A stretch of DNA of 59,289 nucleotides from Clostridiales bacterium (GTDB taxonomy: Bacteria > Actinomycetota > Coriobacteriia > Anaerosomatales > SLCP01): the NCBI GenBank assembly GCA_018333995.1, contig JAGXSG010000008.1, positions 1 to 59,289 of the forward strand, in the 5' to 3' direction. The translations under genes and the position numbers were made by a program. Below are positions 1 through 9,908 of this stretch, one piece after another. The notes beneath the pieces were generated by a model, which saw only the letters and a program-made list of their open reading frames with translations, did no database searches and was not told the DNA's origin. Each line of letters opens with the position of its first letter. The first letter of the stretch is position 1.

Positions 1-1
1 G

Positions 2-808
2 GGCGAGCCGGGCATCGAGGGCGTGACGGTGAACCTGTGGTCGGTCGACGAACTCTGTGCGCCGGTCGCGATCATCGACACGATGCTGACAGATGCAAAC
101 GGCTACTTCCTGTTCGACAGCTTGAAGGCTGGCGACTACAAGGTGCAGTTCGTCCTGCCTGACGGCGACTGGTTCTTCACCATGCAGTACGCGGGCACGG
201 ACGACACGATCGACAGCAACGCCAATCCTGCCACAGGCATCACCGACTGTGTGACGCTTGCGGCGGGCGCAAGCGACCTGACGATCGATGCTGGCATGTA
301 TCAGATGCAGGAGCTCTGCTGGGCCGACGAGACTGCTTGGGCCTACGGTGACGACTACGCGAAGCCCAACTGGGACTATGTGAACAACCGCTTCTGGGGT
401 TGGACGAACGGGCCGCTTTCTGAGGGCAGCTATGAGTGGGATCTCTACGCCGGCGCTGGGGCGAACATCCTGAGCAACGGCACCGTGATCGGTAAGGTCT
501 ACGTCGACTACGAGGATGGTTGCGTTACCGTGACCTATGAGGTCGATGAGGGCTACGCGATCGGTGAGGCCCACCTGTGGGTCGGCAACGACGTGCTGCC
601 CAAGGTGAAGCGCGGCCGCACCTCCGTCTACACGAACGCACCCGGCCAGTTCCCGTATGGCGATTCGTACGGGTTCGATCCTGTTGATTCATCCACGTGG
701 GAGAGCACGTGGACCTGGACGCAGTGCGGGTTCAAGGGCGACATCTACGTCGCTGCCCACGCCGTGGTCTGGGGTCAGGTCGAGTGCACGGACAACATGA
801 TCGAGTAG
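2..808 (+). CDS. C-terminal part of a secreted SdrD_B-like repeat protein (5' truncated by window edge)
   Basis: The reading frame is open to the left edge, so the true start lies outside the window. The first ~90 residues read as an SdrD B-like (Cna-B related) fold: GxxGxxxVxVxL opening, then TDANGYFLFDSLKAGDY and a D-rich segment ending in DAGMY. The last ~170 residues form a second domain (WADETAWAYG, GWTNGPL, DLYAGAG, LWVGND, APGQFPYG) that I recognise from secreted bacterial and archaeal proteins but cannot name. Such proteins are exported and surface-exposed or released; no sortase motif or membrane anchor is present at this C-terminus. A strong hairpin terminator follows 50 nt after the stop, so the gene is separate from purF. 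Confidence 0.75.
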   Translation, partial: GEPGIEGVTVNLWSVDELCAPVAIIDTMLTDANGYFLFDSLKAGDYKVQFVLPDGDWFFTMQYAGTDDTIDSNANPATGITDCVTLAAGASDLTIDAGMYQMQELCWADETAWAYGDDYAKPNWDYVNNRFWGWTNGPLSEGSYEWDLYAGAGANILSNGTVIGKVYVDYEDGCVTVTYEVDEGYAIGEAHLWVGNDVLPKVKRGRTSVYTNAPGQFPYGDSYGFDPVDSSTWESTWTWTQCGFKGDIYVAAHAVVWGQVECTDNMIE

Positions 809-857
809 TGTAAGCGACGGATACGCCCGCAGCCGAAGCTCGGCTACCACGAACGGA

Positions 858-884
858 CGAGGCCCCGGGATTCCCGGGGCCTCG
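858..884 (+). terminator. Rho-independent-type hairpin after the SdrD_B-like gene
   Basis: A perfect 13-bp GC-rich inverted repeat (858-870 with 872-884) with minimal loop follows the upstream stop. No long T tract follows, as is common in high-GC genomes. Confidence 0.75.
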
Positions 885-1071
885 CACTTCTCACCGGCTG
901 AGTGACCTCATCGCGACTTCGTGGACCTGCCTGTCTTGCTGTTGTCGACGGTGATCGTGATCGGCTCGGACGAGGCCGAGTTTCCTGGTCGCACAGCGTG
1001 CCCACGGCCCCCTGAATCGTGCTATCCTACGCGCGTTCGCATCGCACCGACTCCGTTTGGATCCCACTCGA

Positions 1072-2553
1072 ATGAATTTCTCCTGCGCCAGCGAAACTCA
1101 CTGCGACGACTGGATCCTTGCGGACCGTCCCGATCACCCGGAGGAGGCATGTGGCGTATTTGGCGTCTACGCTCCAGGTGAGGACGTCGCGCGGCTCACG
1201 TACTTTGGCCTTCACGCGCTACAACACCGCGGACAGGAGTCGGCGGGGATAGCCGTGGGTGACGGCGAGACCGTCACAGTCACCAAGAACCTCGGCCTCG
1301 TGAGCACGGTGTTTCGCGAGCCGGATCTCGACTCGCTCACCGGCAGCGTTGCTCTCGGCCACACGCGGTACTCGACCACCGGCATGAGCACGTCGTGGGA
1401 GAACGCGCAGCCGCACCTCTCGGCCATCGGCCATCAGGTGGTCGCGCTCGCGCACAACGGCAATCTCGTGAATACGCACGAGTTGCGCGAGAACCTCAAG
1501 GGCAACGGCATCCGCTTTCGCTCAACCACCGATTCCGAGGTCATCGCGACGCTCGTGGGCCACTACACGCAGGAAAACAACACCATCCGGGCAGGCATTC
1601 GTGAGGCGATGCGCCTCATCAAGGGCGCGTACTCGGTAGTGCTCATCACGGAGAGCGCGCTTTATGCGTTCCGCGACCCGCACGGTGTGCGGCCGCTCGC
1701 GCTCGGCCAGACTGCTTCCGGCAACTGGGTCGTCTCGAGTGAGACTTGCGGGCTCGACATCGTGGGCGCCGAGTATGTGCGCGACGTGGCGCCCGGAGAG
1801 ATGGTGAAGGTTTCTGCGACCGGTCTTGAGGCCGAGCGTGCTGTTCCCGCCCAGAAGCCGAGCATGTGCGTCTTTGAGTTCGTGTACTTTGCTCGCCCCG
1901 ACAGCGTGCTCAACGACTGCACCGTCTACGAGGCGCGCCGCCAGATGGGCGCGGCGCTGGCGCGTTCTGCCCCCGCGGATGCCGACCTCGTCATCGGCGT
2001 TCCCGATTCAGGTGTTCCGGCGGCGGTAGGATTCGCCGAGGCAAGCGGCCTGCCGTTTGGTGAGGGGCTCATCAAGAACCGTTACGTGGGGCGCACGTTC
2101 ATCTCGCCAACGCAGTCGATCCGCCAGCAAGGGATCCGCCTCAAGCTCAATCCGCTCCGGCACGTCATCAGCGGCAAGCGGCTGGTAGTGGTCGACGACT
2201 CGATCGTGCGCGGCAATACGTCGCGCAAGCTCGTCCAGTTGTTGCGTGACGCCGGAGCTGTCGAGATCCACATGCGCATCACCTCGCCGCCGGTTCGGTG
2301 GCCGTGCTTTTTTGGCATTGACACCGATTCGCAAGAGCAGCTCATCGCCGCCTCGATGTCGCTCACTGAGGTGGCCGAGTACATCGGCGCGGATTCTCTT
2401 TCGTACCTCTCGCTCGACGACATGGTCACCGCCACCGGATGTGCCGGGGACGCGCTGTGTCTCGCGTGCTTCAATGGCGACTACCCGCTTGAGATCCCAG
2501 AACTCATCCGGCGAGGGAAACTCTCGTTCGAGCCGTGCGGGCGGGCCGAGTAG
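1072..2553 (+). CDS. purF: Amidophosphoribosyltransferase
   Basis: First committed step of purine synthesis: PRPP plus glutamine to 5-phosphoribosylamine, in the cytoplasm. The N-terminal Ntn glutaminase domain shows CGVFGVYAPG followed by LHALQHRGQESAGI; the Cys is expected to become N-terminal after propeptide cleavage. The C-terminal phosphoribosyltransferase domain has the PRPP loop VVVDDSIVRGNTSRKL. Cysteines in MCVFEF, SPPVRWPCF and the CLACFNGDYP motif match the B. subtilis-type enzyme with a [4Fe-4S] cluster. About 493 residues, the usual length. I prefer ATG at 1072; a TTG at 1057 is in frame. A -10-like TATCCT lies at 1023-1028. The next gene starts directly at the stop. Confidence 0.97.
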   Translation: MNFSCASETHCDDWILADRPDHPEEACGVFGVYAPGEDVARLTYFGLHALQHRGQESAGIAVGDGETVTVTKNLGLVSTVFREPDLDSLTGSVALGHTRYSTTGMSTSWENAQPHLSAIGHQVVALAHNGNLVNTHELRENLKGNGIRFRSTTDSEVIATLVGHYTQENNTIRAGIREAMRLIKGAYSVVLITESALYAFRDPHGVRPLALGQTASGNWVVSSETCGLDIVGAEYVRDVAPGEMVKVSATGLEAERAVPAQKPSMCVFEFVYFARPDSVLNDCTVYEARRQMGAALARSAPADADLVIGVPDSGVPAAVGFAEASGLPFGEGLIKNRYVGRTFISPTQSIRQQGIRLKLNPLRHVISGKRLVVVDDSIVRGNTSRKLVQLLRDAGAVEIHMRITSPPVRWPCFFGIDTDSQEQLIAASMSLTEVAEYIGADSLSYLSLDDMVTATGCAGDALCLACFNGDYPLEIPELIRRGKLSFEPCGRAE

Positions 2554-2976
2554 GTGCCCGCTCTTGCCGATCTCGGACTCGGCGCCTTGCTCGGCCTTAC
2601 GTTCAATCCCGTCACGGCTTTTGGAGGCGCGGCCCTTGCGGGTGCGCTTGGGGCGAAGCGGCGCTGGTGGTGGGCGGCAGCGGTGGTGCTCGTAGCGTGG
2701 ACGGCTGGTGACGGCGTGCGCGTGGCCGCCGCGATCGCCACGGCGGTTGAGAGCGCGAACGATGTCGCGGCCGGTGGCGATCTCCTCGCCGCCACGGTAG
2801 CACCGCTTGCGCTCTGGGGACTCGTCGGACTGGCGCTGGGCTACGCGTTGCCCGCGTGGGCAGGAGCGTTCGCGGGCGCGCGCGTCACGCACGGTACCGG
2901 GTGGCTAGCCGGCGGGGCGATAGCGGCGGCGGCCAGCGCAGCGTTCGCATCGCTTGGAGGGTTTCTCGGCGGGTGA
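2554..2976 (+). CDS. Small hydrophobic membrane protein, unknown function
   Basis: 140 residues beginning with GTG immediately after the purF TAG, so it is translationally coupled to purF. The sequence is Ala/Gly-rich with about four hydrophobic segments (roughly residues 8-30, 38-60, 80-105 and 115-138), separated by short charged loops such as GAKRRWWW. No family motif is recognised. Its position suggests co-transcription with purF, but nothing connects it to purine metabolism. Confidence 0.7.
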   Translation: MPALADLGLGALLGLTFNPVTAFGGAALAGALGAKRRWWWAAAVVLVAWTAGDGVRVAAAIATAVESANDVAAGGDLLAATVAPLALWGLVGLALGYALPAWAGAFAGARVTHGTGWLAGGAIAAAASAAFASLGGFLGG

Positions 2977-3085
2977 GTGCCGACTTGCGAACTTGCCGCG
3001 TGTCAGTGACGTCGAAGGGCTATAGTGGATCTGCCGCACCAAGCGAGCGGTAGTGTAGTTTTCGGTGCCAGTGAGGAGGGGCAGC

Positions 3086-6000
3086 ATGTCGAGTTTCCTG
3101 TCTTCGAGGGGCAAGACGCTCCGCGCCATCGTCGCGACGCTCTTGATCGCGACGCTTCTGCCGACAGGGGGTGCCGGAGCGAGCGGCTCGCCCAACCCGG
3201 CGCCGGGGCTCCGTCCGGATGCTCCGTACGCAAAGGCCGCCGACGTGACAGGTGGCGACGTGCGTACCCAGTTGCGTCCGGCGCAGGCACGCCGAGTGGT
3301 AGTCGACTGGCGCCCAGGAATCCCCGACGCGCAGATCGACGCCGCCGGTAAACAGCTCGGATTTCGTGTGGTTCGGACGTCCGAGCGCCTCGGTTGGGCA
3401 CTCGTCGAGCCAACAAGGCAGGGAGTAAGCGCGGCGAGACTAGCGGAGCAGCTCCGTAGCGCTCGCCTTACGGCCCGGGTCGAGGTGGCGCAAGCGTATC
3501 AGCCACTCACCGGGCGGACCCCCAACGACCCGCGGTTTGACACTTTGTGGGGACTTCACAACACCGGACAGACCGGTGGGATACCCGATGCGGACATCGA
3601 CGCGCCGGAGGCGTGGGCGACGTACGGAACCGGGTCGAGGGACGTGGTGGTGGCTGTCATCGACACGGGCGTCAACCACGCACACGCTGATCTTCGGGCC
3701 AACCGGTGGGTTAACCGCGGTGAGATTCCCAACAACGGTCGCGATGACGACCGCAACGGGTTCATCGACGACAACTTTGGCTACGATTTCTACAATCGCG
3801 ACTCGACGCCGTACGATCCGGTCGACGGCGACCAACACGGGACACATGTCGCTGGCACGATCGGAGCGGTTGGCGACAATGGGGTGGGCATCGCCGGCGT
3901 CAATTGGAACGTGACGATCATGCCGGTGAAGTTCCTCGGCCCCGGGGGCGGATGGGATTTCGACGGCGCAGAGGCGATCGTGTACGCGGTCGACAATGGC
4001 GCCGATATCATCAACGCGTCATGGGGTGGGGGTTACTCGCAGATCCTCGAAGACGCCATTCAGTACGCGGCAGATCACGGCGTTCTCTTTGTGGCCGCCG
4101 CAGGCAACTGGGGCGAGGACGTCGATGCGCTGCCCGAATCCAACTACCCGGCATCATCTGAGAGCACTAACGTAGTGACGGTCGCGGCGACCGGCCACGA
4201 AGACGAGATCGCCCCGTGGTCGAACTTTGGAGCGGCCACGGTGGAGGTCGCAGCACCCGGCGTCGACGTGAACTCGACGCTCCCGTGGGACACGTGCGCG
4301 ATCTACATCAACAGTCCGCCGTATCGCATGACCTATCTCGCGCTCGCGGTCGAGGCGCTCGAGCCCGGCGCAACCCGGGACGCGATCATCACGAGGTCGA
4401 TCACGCAGGTTGGCGCGTTGTCGTCCACGCCGATACTCGTTGTCGACGACAGTATGCCCGCGATGACCGGTGAGACGCCTGATGAGCGGCTTCAAGTCTA
4501 CCTCGACACCTTGGCTGGCGCTGGGTTCACCAACGTGTCGACATGGAGGACCGAATCGCAAGGAACACCGTCTCACAGTGCGTTACGCAACAGGGTAGTC
4601 GTCTGGTTCACTGGGGCCACCGCATGGGGCTGGTATGACAACCCAACCTTATCAGCTCCAGAGCGCACCGTAATCGGCGAGTACCTCGACAACGGAGGCC
4701 GCATGGTCATGGCGAGCGGTGAGCTCGCGGTCGACATGGTCTATTGGGGCGCGGACACAGATTGGTTCGACAAGTATTTCAAGGCGACCACGATGGACTA
4801 TTGGACGTGGGGTTACTCAGTCAGGGGAGTCTCTGGGACCCCATACGCTGGGCTCGAAGGACAGATTCCTGAGCAGTACCGCACACCCTACGAGAGGCCC
4901 TGGCCTGCCGGGCTGGACATCATCGTCCCTACCGATCCTTCCGCCAGGCCGATGCTCAGCGCAGGAGGTTATGGTGAGCTTTCCGGCACTTCGATGGCGG
5001 CACCACACGTCACTGGCGCCCTTGCGCTGCTCAAGAGCAGCTTTCCCGGCGCAGATGCCGAGGAGATCAAGGCGCGGATAGAAAACACGGTGGACCGTCT
5101 GTCCCAGTTTGAAGGGCAGGTTGCCTACGGTGGCCGTATCAACGTCGATGCGGCGCACCGGACGTATCCAGGGAGACCGAGGGTCACCAAGCCCGTCACG
5201 GGCGATCTCTTGTACGGCGGGACGGATGGGGTGGTCCGCTGGACTCCGGCCAGGGGCGGTGACCCGGATGCCGAGTTCGAAGTGGAGCAAGGTCTTCCGG
5301 TGGAAGTGGCGCACTTCGATTTTGAATCGGGGAACCTGTCCGGGTTCGATACGGCGGGGGATGTTCCCTGGGAGATCACAAGTAATCCCGCGGTTGTGTA
5401 TAGCGGTGACTACTCCGCGCGGTCTGGCGCGCTTGCCGCGAACCAGTGGGGTGAAGGATCGTTGGTGACAACCGTGACGGTAGGCGGGCCGGGCGTGGTG
5501 GAGTTTTGGGCACGCCACGACACGGCGGCGTACTACACGGGCGCGGCGCTCATAGTGAACGACCGGGTCGCCTGGTACACGTTCGAGCCGATTCCATGGA
5601 CGAGGGTGACCGCGGAACTCAGAACGGGCGACAACCGCATCCAATGGTACTTCTTCAACGACCAAGGTGCTGGCGCTGAGAACCTGTTCGCGCTCGATGA
5701 AGTGAGGGTGTTCGAATACGATTTCACCTCAATTGGGCAGGCGGGGCCCGGCTCGACGGATATCGGCTGGCCGATTCCCGCGGTCGACACCGATCTGGCT
5801 CGCGTGCGGGTGCGTGCGGTGGCAGACGGCGTTCCCTCCTCGTGGTCCACCACGAAGGGCTTCCGTATCACCACCGACACGGAGGCGCCTGGGGCACCGG
5901 CGGCTTTTGTGGCGAACGCTGGAACCGACGGTGACGCACACCTTGAGTGGGACAATCCCACCGAGGCGGATTTCGCGCTTACCCGGATCGTGAGGAGCAC

Positions 6001-8044
6001 TGCTGGTGCGCCGAGCGGTCCCAACGACCCTCAGGCGACTGTGGTCTACGAGGGGATCGGTGAGTCTTTTGGCGATGCCGGCCTGGCTCACGGGCAAACC
6101 TATCATTATGCGGCGTATGCTCGCGACGACAACTCGAACTGGTCTGCGGGCGCTCACGCCTTGGTTGTTGCCGAGGACACGACCGCTCCCGAGACCCTCG
6201 GCGGGTTTGAGGCGCAAGTGCGGGATGGCACAGTAGCGCTCACGTGGACGCCGCCTCCTCCCATCACCTACGCCGGCATACAGGTGCTCCGCCGCACTGA
6301 TGCCCCGCCCGCAGGTCCCAACGATCCGCTCGCGACGACCGTGTTTGACGGTAAGGGTGCGTGGGCGACTGACTGGGATCTCACCGTGAATCCCGTCGAG
6401 ACGCACGCGTACTATGGTGCGTGGGCGTACGATTCGTCGGGCAACGTGTCGGACGGAGTGTTCCACGATCTGTTCGTTGATACCGCTCCCCCGGTTGGCG
6501 AGTTCCTTCTTAATGGCGGTGACACGCACACCGCTGACCCGCACGTTCGCGCTGATAGTGTGATGACCGGCGCGACGGAGATGCGTTTCCACCTTAACAG
6601 CGAGTACGACGAGGACGCGCCGTGGCAGGCGTTTGCGGATGCCGCCTGGTTTTACTTGCTGCCAATCGACGGCCCGCAGACCGTGACCGCTGAGTATCGG
6701 GACGCCAACGGCAACATCACGGTCATGTACGCAACCATTTACGTGAACCTCGACCCGCCATCCGTGCCAACGGGCCTCTCGGCGTCAGCGTGGGGCAGCA
6801 GGGTCAAGCTCATGTGGGACGATCCGTTTGGCGGTACGTGGGAGGATGGCACGGTGCCATGGTGGTTCTCGGCGGCGCAAGTGGATCCGCCCTCCGACGA
6901 AGAGGACTCCGATGTTGCGGGCTGGAACGTGTATGTGGCCGACGCCGAGGGCGGACAGTACGTCAAGGTGAACACAGAGCTCATTTCGTGGCCGCAGTAT
7001 CTGGCCTCTGGCCTTCAGACCGGGGTGGAGTACTGGTTCAAGGTGCAGGCGGTCGATGTCGTCGGGCATACGAGCGAGCTTTCCGCGCCTGTGGCGATCA
7101 CGCCCGGCGAAGGCGTTGTGCGACACGCGGGCATGAACCGCTTTGAAACCGCTGTCGCGGTCTCCTCGGCGAACTGGGAGAGTGCCGATACGGTGGTGCT
7201 CGCCACTGGCGCCGGGTTCGCTGACGCGCTGGGAGCTACGAGCCTTGCCGGCGTCTTTGACGCGCCGATCCTGCTCACGCCCGCAAAGGCGTTGCCGAAG
7301 GCGGTCGCTTCTGAGATTGAGCGCCTCGGAGCCAACAGGGTCATCATCGTGGGTGGTGAGAACGCTGTGGGTCCCGGCGTGGAGGCGACGCTCGCCGAGG
7401 ACTACGTGGTAGAGCGCTTCGCTGGACGCGACCGGTACGAGACTTCCGCACTGATCGCGAAGGAAGTGGCCGCCGTCCTCGGAGGCGATTACAGCGGTGA
7501 AGTGTTTGTCGTGAGCGGCGGGACGTTCCCCGATGCACTCGCTATCTCACCGTATGCGTACCGCGCTCGAATCCCCGTCTTGCTCGTTGACGAGGAACCG
7601 CGCCAGGCGGTCCTCGACGCGATCGGAGAGATTGGCGCGTCGCAGGCCTGGGTTGTTGGCGGTACCTCGGCAGTCTCAGACGATGCGGTCGACGCCCTCG
7701 GCGTGCAGACGGAACGGATTGCCGGCGCCACTCGCTTTGAGACCGCGGCGATCGCGGCTGAGATGGCCGTCATGATGGGATGGGGCGAGTTTTCCACCGT
7801 AGGCATCGCTACCGGAGTGGACTTCGCTGACGGTGTTGCGGGTGGAGCGGCGGTTGGTCGTGACGGAGGCGTCATGTTGCTCACGCGTCCCGATCACCTT
7901 CCGGAGGCGACCATTGACGCACTTAGTCTTTACGTCGATGAGATAGGCCGGATCGACGTCTTTGGTGGACCGGTCGCGATCTCCGAGTGGGTCCAGTCGG
8001 TCTTAAGGCAGATATTAGATGGCACGTACGGGCAGAACGGGTGA
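3086..8044 (+). CDS. Secreted subtilisin-like (S8) protease with FN3-like domains and three CWBR2 repeats
   Basis: 1652 residues. ATG 3086 is chosen because GAGGAGGGG lies just upstream and a signal peptide follows (SFLSSRGKTLR, then a hydrophobic core to GGAGASG). The catalytic triad of family S8 is visible: Asp ~193 in VAVIDTGVN, His ~251 in DGDQHGTHVAG, Ser ~636 in SGTSMAAPH, and oxyanion Asn ~341 in VAAAGNWG. About 295 residues separate Asn and Ser against ~66 in subtilisin, so a domain of about 225 residues is inserted. Next come a jelly-roll-like segment (~750-890), FN3-like modules, and a C-terminal ~290 residues with three CWBR2 units (GMNRFETAVAVS, GRDRYETSALIA, GATRFETAAIAA), which in clostridial homologues bind cell-wall polymers. 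It lies inside a purine gene block without an obvious functional link. A TATAGT -10-like element is at 3021-3026. Confidence 0.93.
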   Translation: MSSFLSSRGKTLRAIVATLLIATLLPTGGAGASGSPNPAPGLRPDAPYAKAADVTGGDVRTQLRPAQARRVVVDWRPGIPDAQIDAAGKQLGFRVVRTSERLGWALVEPTRQGVSAARLAEQLRSARLTARVEVAQAYQPLTGRTPNDPRFDTLWGLHNTGQTGGIPDADIDAPEAWATYGTGSRDVVVAVIDTGVNHAHADLRANRWVNRGEIPNNGRDDDRNGFIDDNFGYDFYNRDSTPYDPVDGDQHGTHVAGTIGAVGDNGVGIAGVNWNVTIMPVKFLGPGGGWDFDGAEAIVYAVDNGADIINASWGGGYSQILEDAIQYAADHGVLFVAAAGNWGEDVDALPESNYPASSESTNVVTVAATGHEDEIAPWSNFGAATVEVAAPGVDVNSTLPWDTCAIYINSPPYRMTYLALAVEALEPGATRDAIITRSITQVGALSSTPILVVDDSMPAMTGETPDERLQVYLDTLAGAGFTNVSTWRTESQGTPSHSALRNRVVVWFTGATAWGWYDNPTLSAPERTVIGEYLDNGGRMVMASGELAVDMVYWGADTDWFDKYFKATTMDYWTWGYSVRGVSGTPYAGLEGQIPEQYRTPYERPWPAGLDIIVPTDPSARPMLSAGGYGELSGTSMAAPHVTGALALLKSSFPGADAEEIKARIENTVDRLSQFEGQVAYGGRINVDAAHRTYPGRPRVTKPVTGDLLYGGTDGVVRWTPARGGDPDAEFEVEQGLPVEVAHFDFESGNLSGFDTAGDVPWEITSNPAVVYSGDYSARSGALAANQWGEGSLVTTVTVGGPGVVEFWARHDTAAYYTGAALIVNDRVAWYTFEPIPWTRVTAELRTGDNRIQWYFFNDQGAGAENLFALDEVRVFEYDFTSIGQAGPGSTDIGWPIPAVDTDLARVRVRAVADGVPSSWSTTKGFRITTDTEAPGAPAAFVANAGTDGDAHLEWDNPTEADFALTRIVRSTAGAPSGPNDPQATVVYEGIGESFGDAGLAHGQTYHYAAYARDDNSNWSAGAHALVVAEDTTAPETLGGFEAQVRDGTVALTWTPPPPITYAGIQVLRRTDAPPAGPNDPLATTVFDGKGAWATDWDLTVNPVETHAYYGAWAYDSSGNVSDGVFHDLFVDTAPPVGEFLLNGGDTHTADPHVRADSVMTGATEMRFHLNSEYDEDAPWQAFADAAWFYLLPIDGPQTVTAEYRDANGNITVMYATIYVNLDPPSVPTGLSASAWGSRVKLMWDDPFGGTWEDGTVPWWFSAAQVDPPSDEEDSDVAGWNVYVADAEGGQYVKVNTELISWPQYLASGLQTGVEYWFKVQAVDVVGHTSELSAPVAITPGEGVVRHAGMNRFETAVAVSSANWESADTVVLATGAGFADALGATSLAGVFDAPILLTPAKALPKAVASEIERLGANRVIIVGGENAVGPGVEATLAEDYVVERFAGRDRYETSALIAKEVAAVLGGDYSGEVFVVSGGTFPDALAISPYAYRARIPVLLVDEEPRQAVLDAIGEIGASQAWVVGGTSAVSDDAVDALGVQTERIAGATRFETAAIAAEMAVMMGWGEFSTVGIATGVDFADGVAGGAAVGRDGGVMLLTRPDHLPEATIDALSLYVDEIGRIDVFGGPVAISEWVQSVLRQILDGTYGQNG

Positions 8045-8128
8045 CGTCGCCCACTCTGCGACACGCTCATCGCCTGTCATGCTACGGTAAAATGTCAGCT
8101 TGACGGCGACTGAGGAGACCGATGAACG

Positions 8129-9178
8129 ATGAGTGATGACACGCGGCACACCACCTACCGCGACGCCGGGGTCGACACGGCTGAGGGTGCGCGGGCGGTG
8201 AGCCTCATCCGGGATGCGGTACGCTCGACGTACCGCCCCGAAGTCATCGGGGATATCGGTGGTTTTGGCGGGTTGTTCCGTGCCGCCGCGCTAAAAGAAA
8301 TGCGTGACCCGGTCCTCGTGAGCGGGACTGACGGAGTGGGCACCAAACTCAAGCTGGCCCAGCTGCTCGACCGCCATGATACGGTTGGCATCGACCTCGT
8401 TGCCATGTGCGTAAATGACATTCTGACCTGCGGCGCCGAGCCGCTCTTCTTCCTCGACTACCTTGCGATTGGCGCTCTCGACGCGTCGCTTACCACGCGG
8501 ATCGTCTCGGGTATTGCCGAGGGATGCCGCCAGGCGGGGTGCGCGCTCGTGGGCGGCGAGATGGCCGAGCACCCCGGCGTCATGGCCCCCGGCGACTACG
8601 ACCTCGCCGGCTTTTGCGTGGGCGTTGTCGACCGGCCCAGTATGATTGACGGCTCCGAGGTGGTCCCGGGCGACGTCATTTTGGGGATCGCGTCGAGCGG
8701 AGTGCACTCCAACGGCTACTCGCTCATTCGCGCTGTCTTGGTGGAAGGACACGAAGCGCAGCTCGCCCTCCCGCGTGTCGACTTTGGAGGCGCTACTCTC
8801 GCCGAGGTACTGCTGGAGCCGACCCGGATCTACGTTCGTCCGGTGCGCGCTCTTCTCGAAGAGGTACCGGTCAAGGCTATGGCGCACATCACCGGCGGCG
8901 GCATCACCGAAAACCTCGGCAGGACACTCCCCGAGACGTGTGACGCGCTTGTGGTGCGAGGAGCGTGGCGGGTGCCGCGAGTTTTTGAGACGATCGGCAT
9001 GGCGGCTGGTATCGACGAGGACGAGATGTACCGGACGTTTAACATGGGTATCGGTTTTGCCGTCGTCTGCGATCCGGCGCACGCTTCCGCGGCTGCGGCG
9101 CAGCTGCGGGCCTCCGGTGAGCGCGTCTACGAGATTGGCGAAGTAGTCGAAGGCACGGGCACGGTTCGTTACCGCTAG
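8129..9178 (+). CDS. purM: Phosphoribosylformylglycinamidine cyclo-ligase (AIR synthetase)
   Basis: ATP-dependent closure of FGAM to AIR, purine pathway step 5. Typical features are YRDAGVDTAEG at the N-terminus, GDIGGFGGLF, SGTDGVGTKLKLA, VNDILTCGAEPLFFLDY and LVGGEMAEHPGV, all hallmarks of the PurM/SelD/ThiL ATP-binding fold. 349 residues, the usual length. The start is ATG 8129: GAGGAG at 8112-8117 precedes it, and the ATG at 8122 runs into a stop. TAAAAT at 8087-8092 may be a -10 element. purN follows 10 nt downstream. Confidence 0.97.
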   Translation: MSDDTRHTTYRDAGVDTAEGARAVSLIRDAVRSTYRPEVIGDIGGFGGLFRAAALKEMRDPVLVSGTDGVGTKLKLAQLLDRHDTVGIDLVAMCVNDILTCGAEPLFFLDYLAIGALDASLTTRIVSGIAEGCRQAGCALVGGEMAEHPGVMAPGDYDLAGFCVGVVDRPSMIDGSEVVPGDVILGIASSGVHSNGYSLIRAVLVEGHEAQLALPRVDFGGATLAEVLLEPTRIYVRPVRALLEEVPVKAMAHITGGGITENLGRTLPETCDALVVRGAWRVPRVFETIGMAAGIDEDEMYRTFNMGIGFAVVCDPAHASAAAAQLRASGERVYEIGEVVEGTGTVRYR

Positions 9179-9188
9179 GAGGCGACGC

Positions 9189-9830
9189 ATGTCCGAGCCT
9201 GAACTCATGCGCATAGGAGTGTTGATCTCTGGGAGCGGCACCAATCTCCAGGCTATCATCGACGCGACTGTGCAAGGCCGCCTCGACGCCCGAGTAGCGG
9301 TCGTCATCTCCAACCGTGAGGAGGCGTACGGGCTTGAGCGCGCCCGCAAGGCCGGGATTCCGGCAGCGTGGGTCGACCGCACCATTTACGGAACTTTCTC
9401 CGAGTACAACACGGCCATCAGAGATGTGCTCGTCGCCCACGACACGGATGTTGTCGCTATGGCCGGCTACATGCGTCTGCTTGGCGCAGAGGTTCTCGAC
9501 GAGTTTCCGGATAAGGTCGTCAACGTCCACCCGGCGCTGCTCCCGTCGTTTCCCGGTCCGTCTGGCATCCGTGACGCTTTCGAACACGGGGTCAAGGTGA
9601 CCGGAGTCACCGTGCACTTCGCAAACGAGCGCTTCGACGAGGGACCGATCATCGCGCAGGAGGCGGTTACCGTGGCGGAGGACGACACACTCGCCTCGCT
9701 CGAGAACAAGATTCACGCCGTCGAGCACCGGCTCTACCCGCAGGCGCTTCAGTGGATCGCCGAGGGCAGAGTCGTGATCGAGGGGCGCACAGCTCGTATC
9801 GCACCACATGGCCGCTCGCTTCTCGGTTGA
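9189..9830 (+). CDS. purN: Phosphoribosylglycinamide formyltransferase (formyl-THF dependent)
   Basis: Transfers formyl from 10-formyl-THF to GAR. The N-terminal phosphate-binding motif IGVLISGSGTNLQAIIDA and the catalytic region VVNVHPALLPSFPG with GVTVHFANERFDEGPIIAQ are diagnostic; the substrate Asn and His sit in NVHP, and the Asp is in FDEGP. 213 residues, slightly longer than average. AGGAGG lies just before ATG 9189. It belongs with purM in one operon. The next gene, a binding lipoprotein, has its own -10-like TATATT. Confidence 0.96.
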   Translation: MSEPELMRIGVLISGSGTNLQAIIDATVQGRLDARVAVVISNREEAYGLERARKAGIPAAWVDRTIYGTFSEYNTAIRDVLVAHDTDVVAMAGYMRLLGAEVLDEFPDKVVNVHPALLPSFPGPSGIRDAFEHGVKVTGVTVHFANERFDEGPIIAQEAVTVAEDDTLASLENKIHAVEHRLYPQALQWIAEGRVVIEGRTARIAPHGRSLLG

Positions 9831-9908
9831 TCGGGGTTGCGGTATATTCAAGCCCATCGAATTCAGCCCAGCAGTCGTGTGGCGACTGGGTAGGCGAAAG
9901 GAATCACT

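Noticed and set aside
885-1071. Purine riboswitch upstream of purF
   Set aside because: No aptamer stem pattern or conserved core seen; only a -10-like TATCCT.
2008-2892. Minus-strand open frame of 294 residues antisense to purF and the next gene
   Set aside because: Arg-rich low-complexity translation without RBS or family motifs; a GC-driven shadow of real plus-strand genes.
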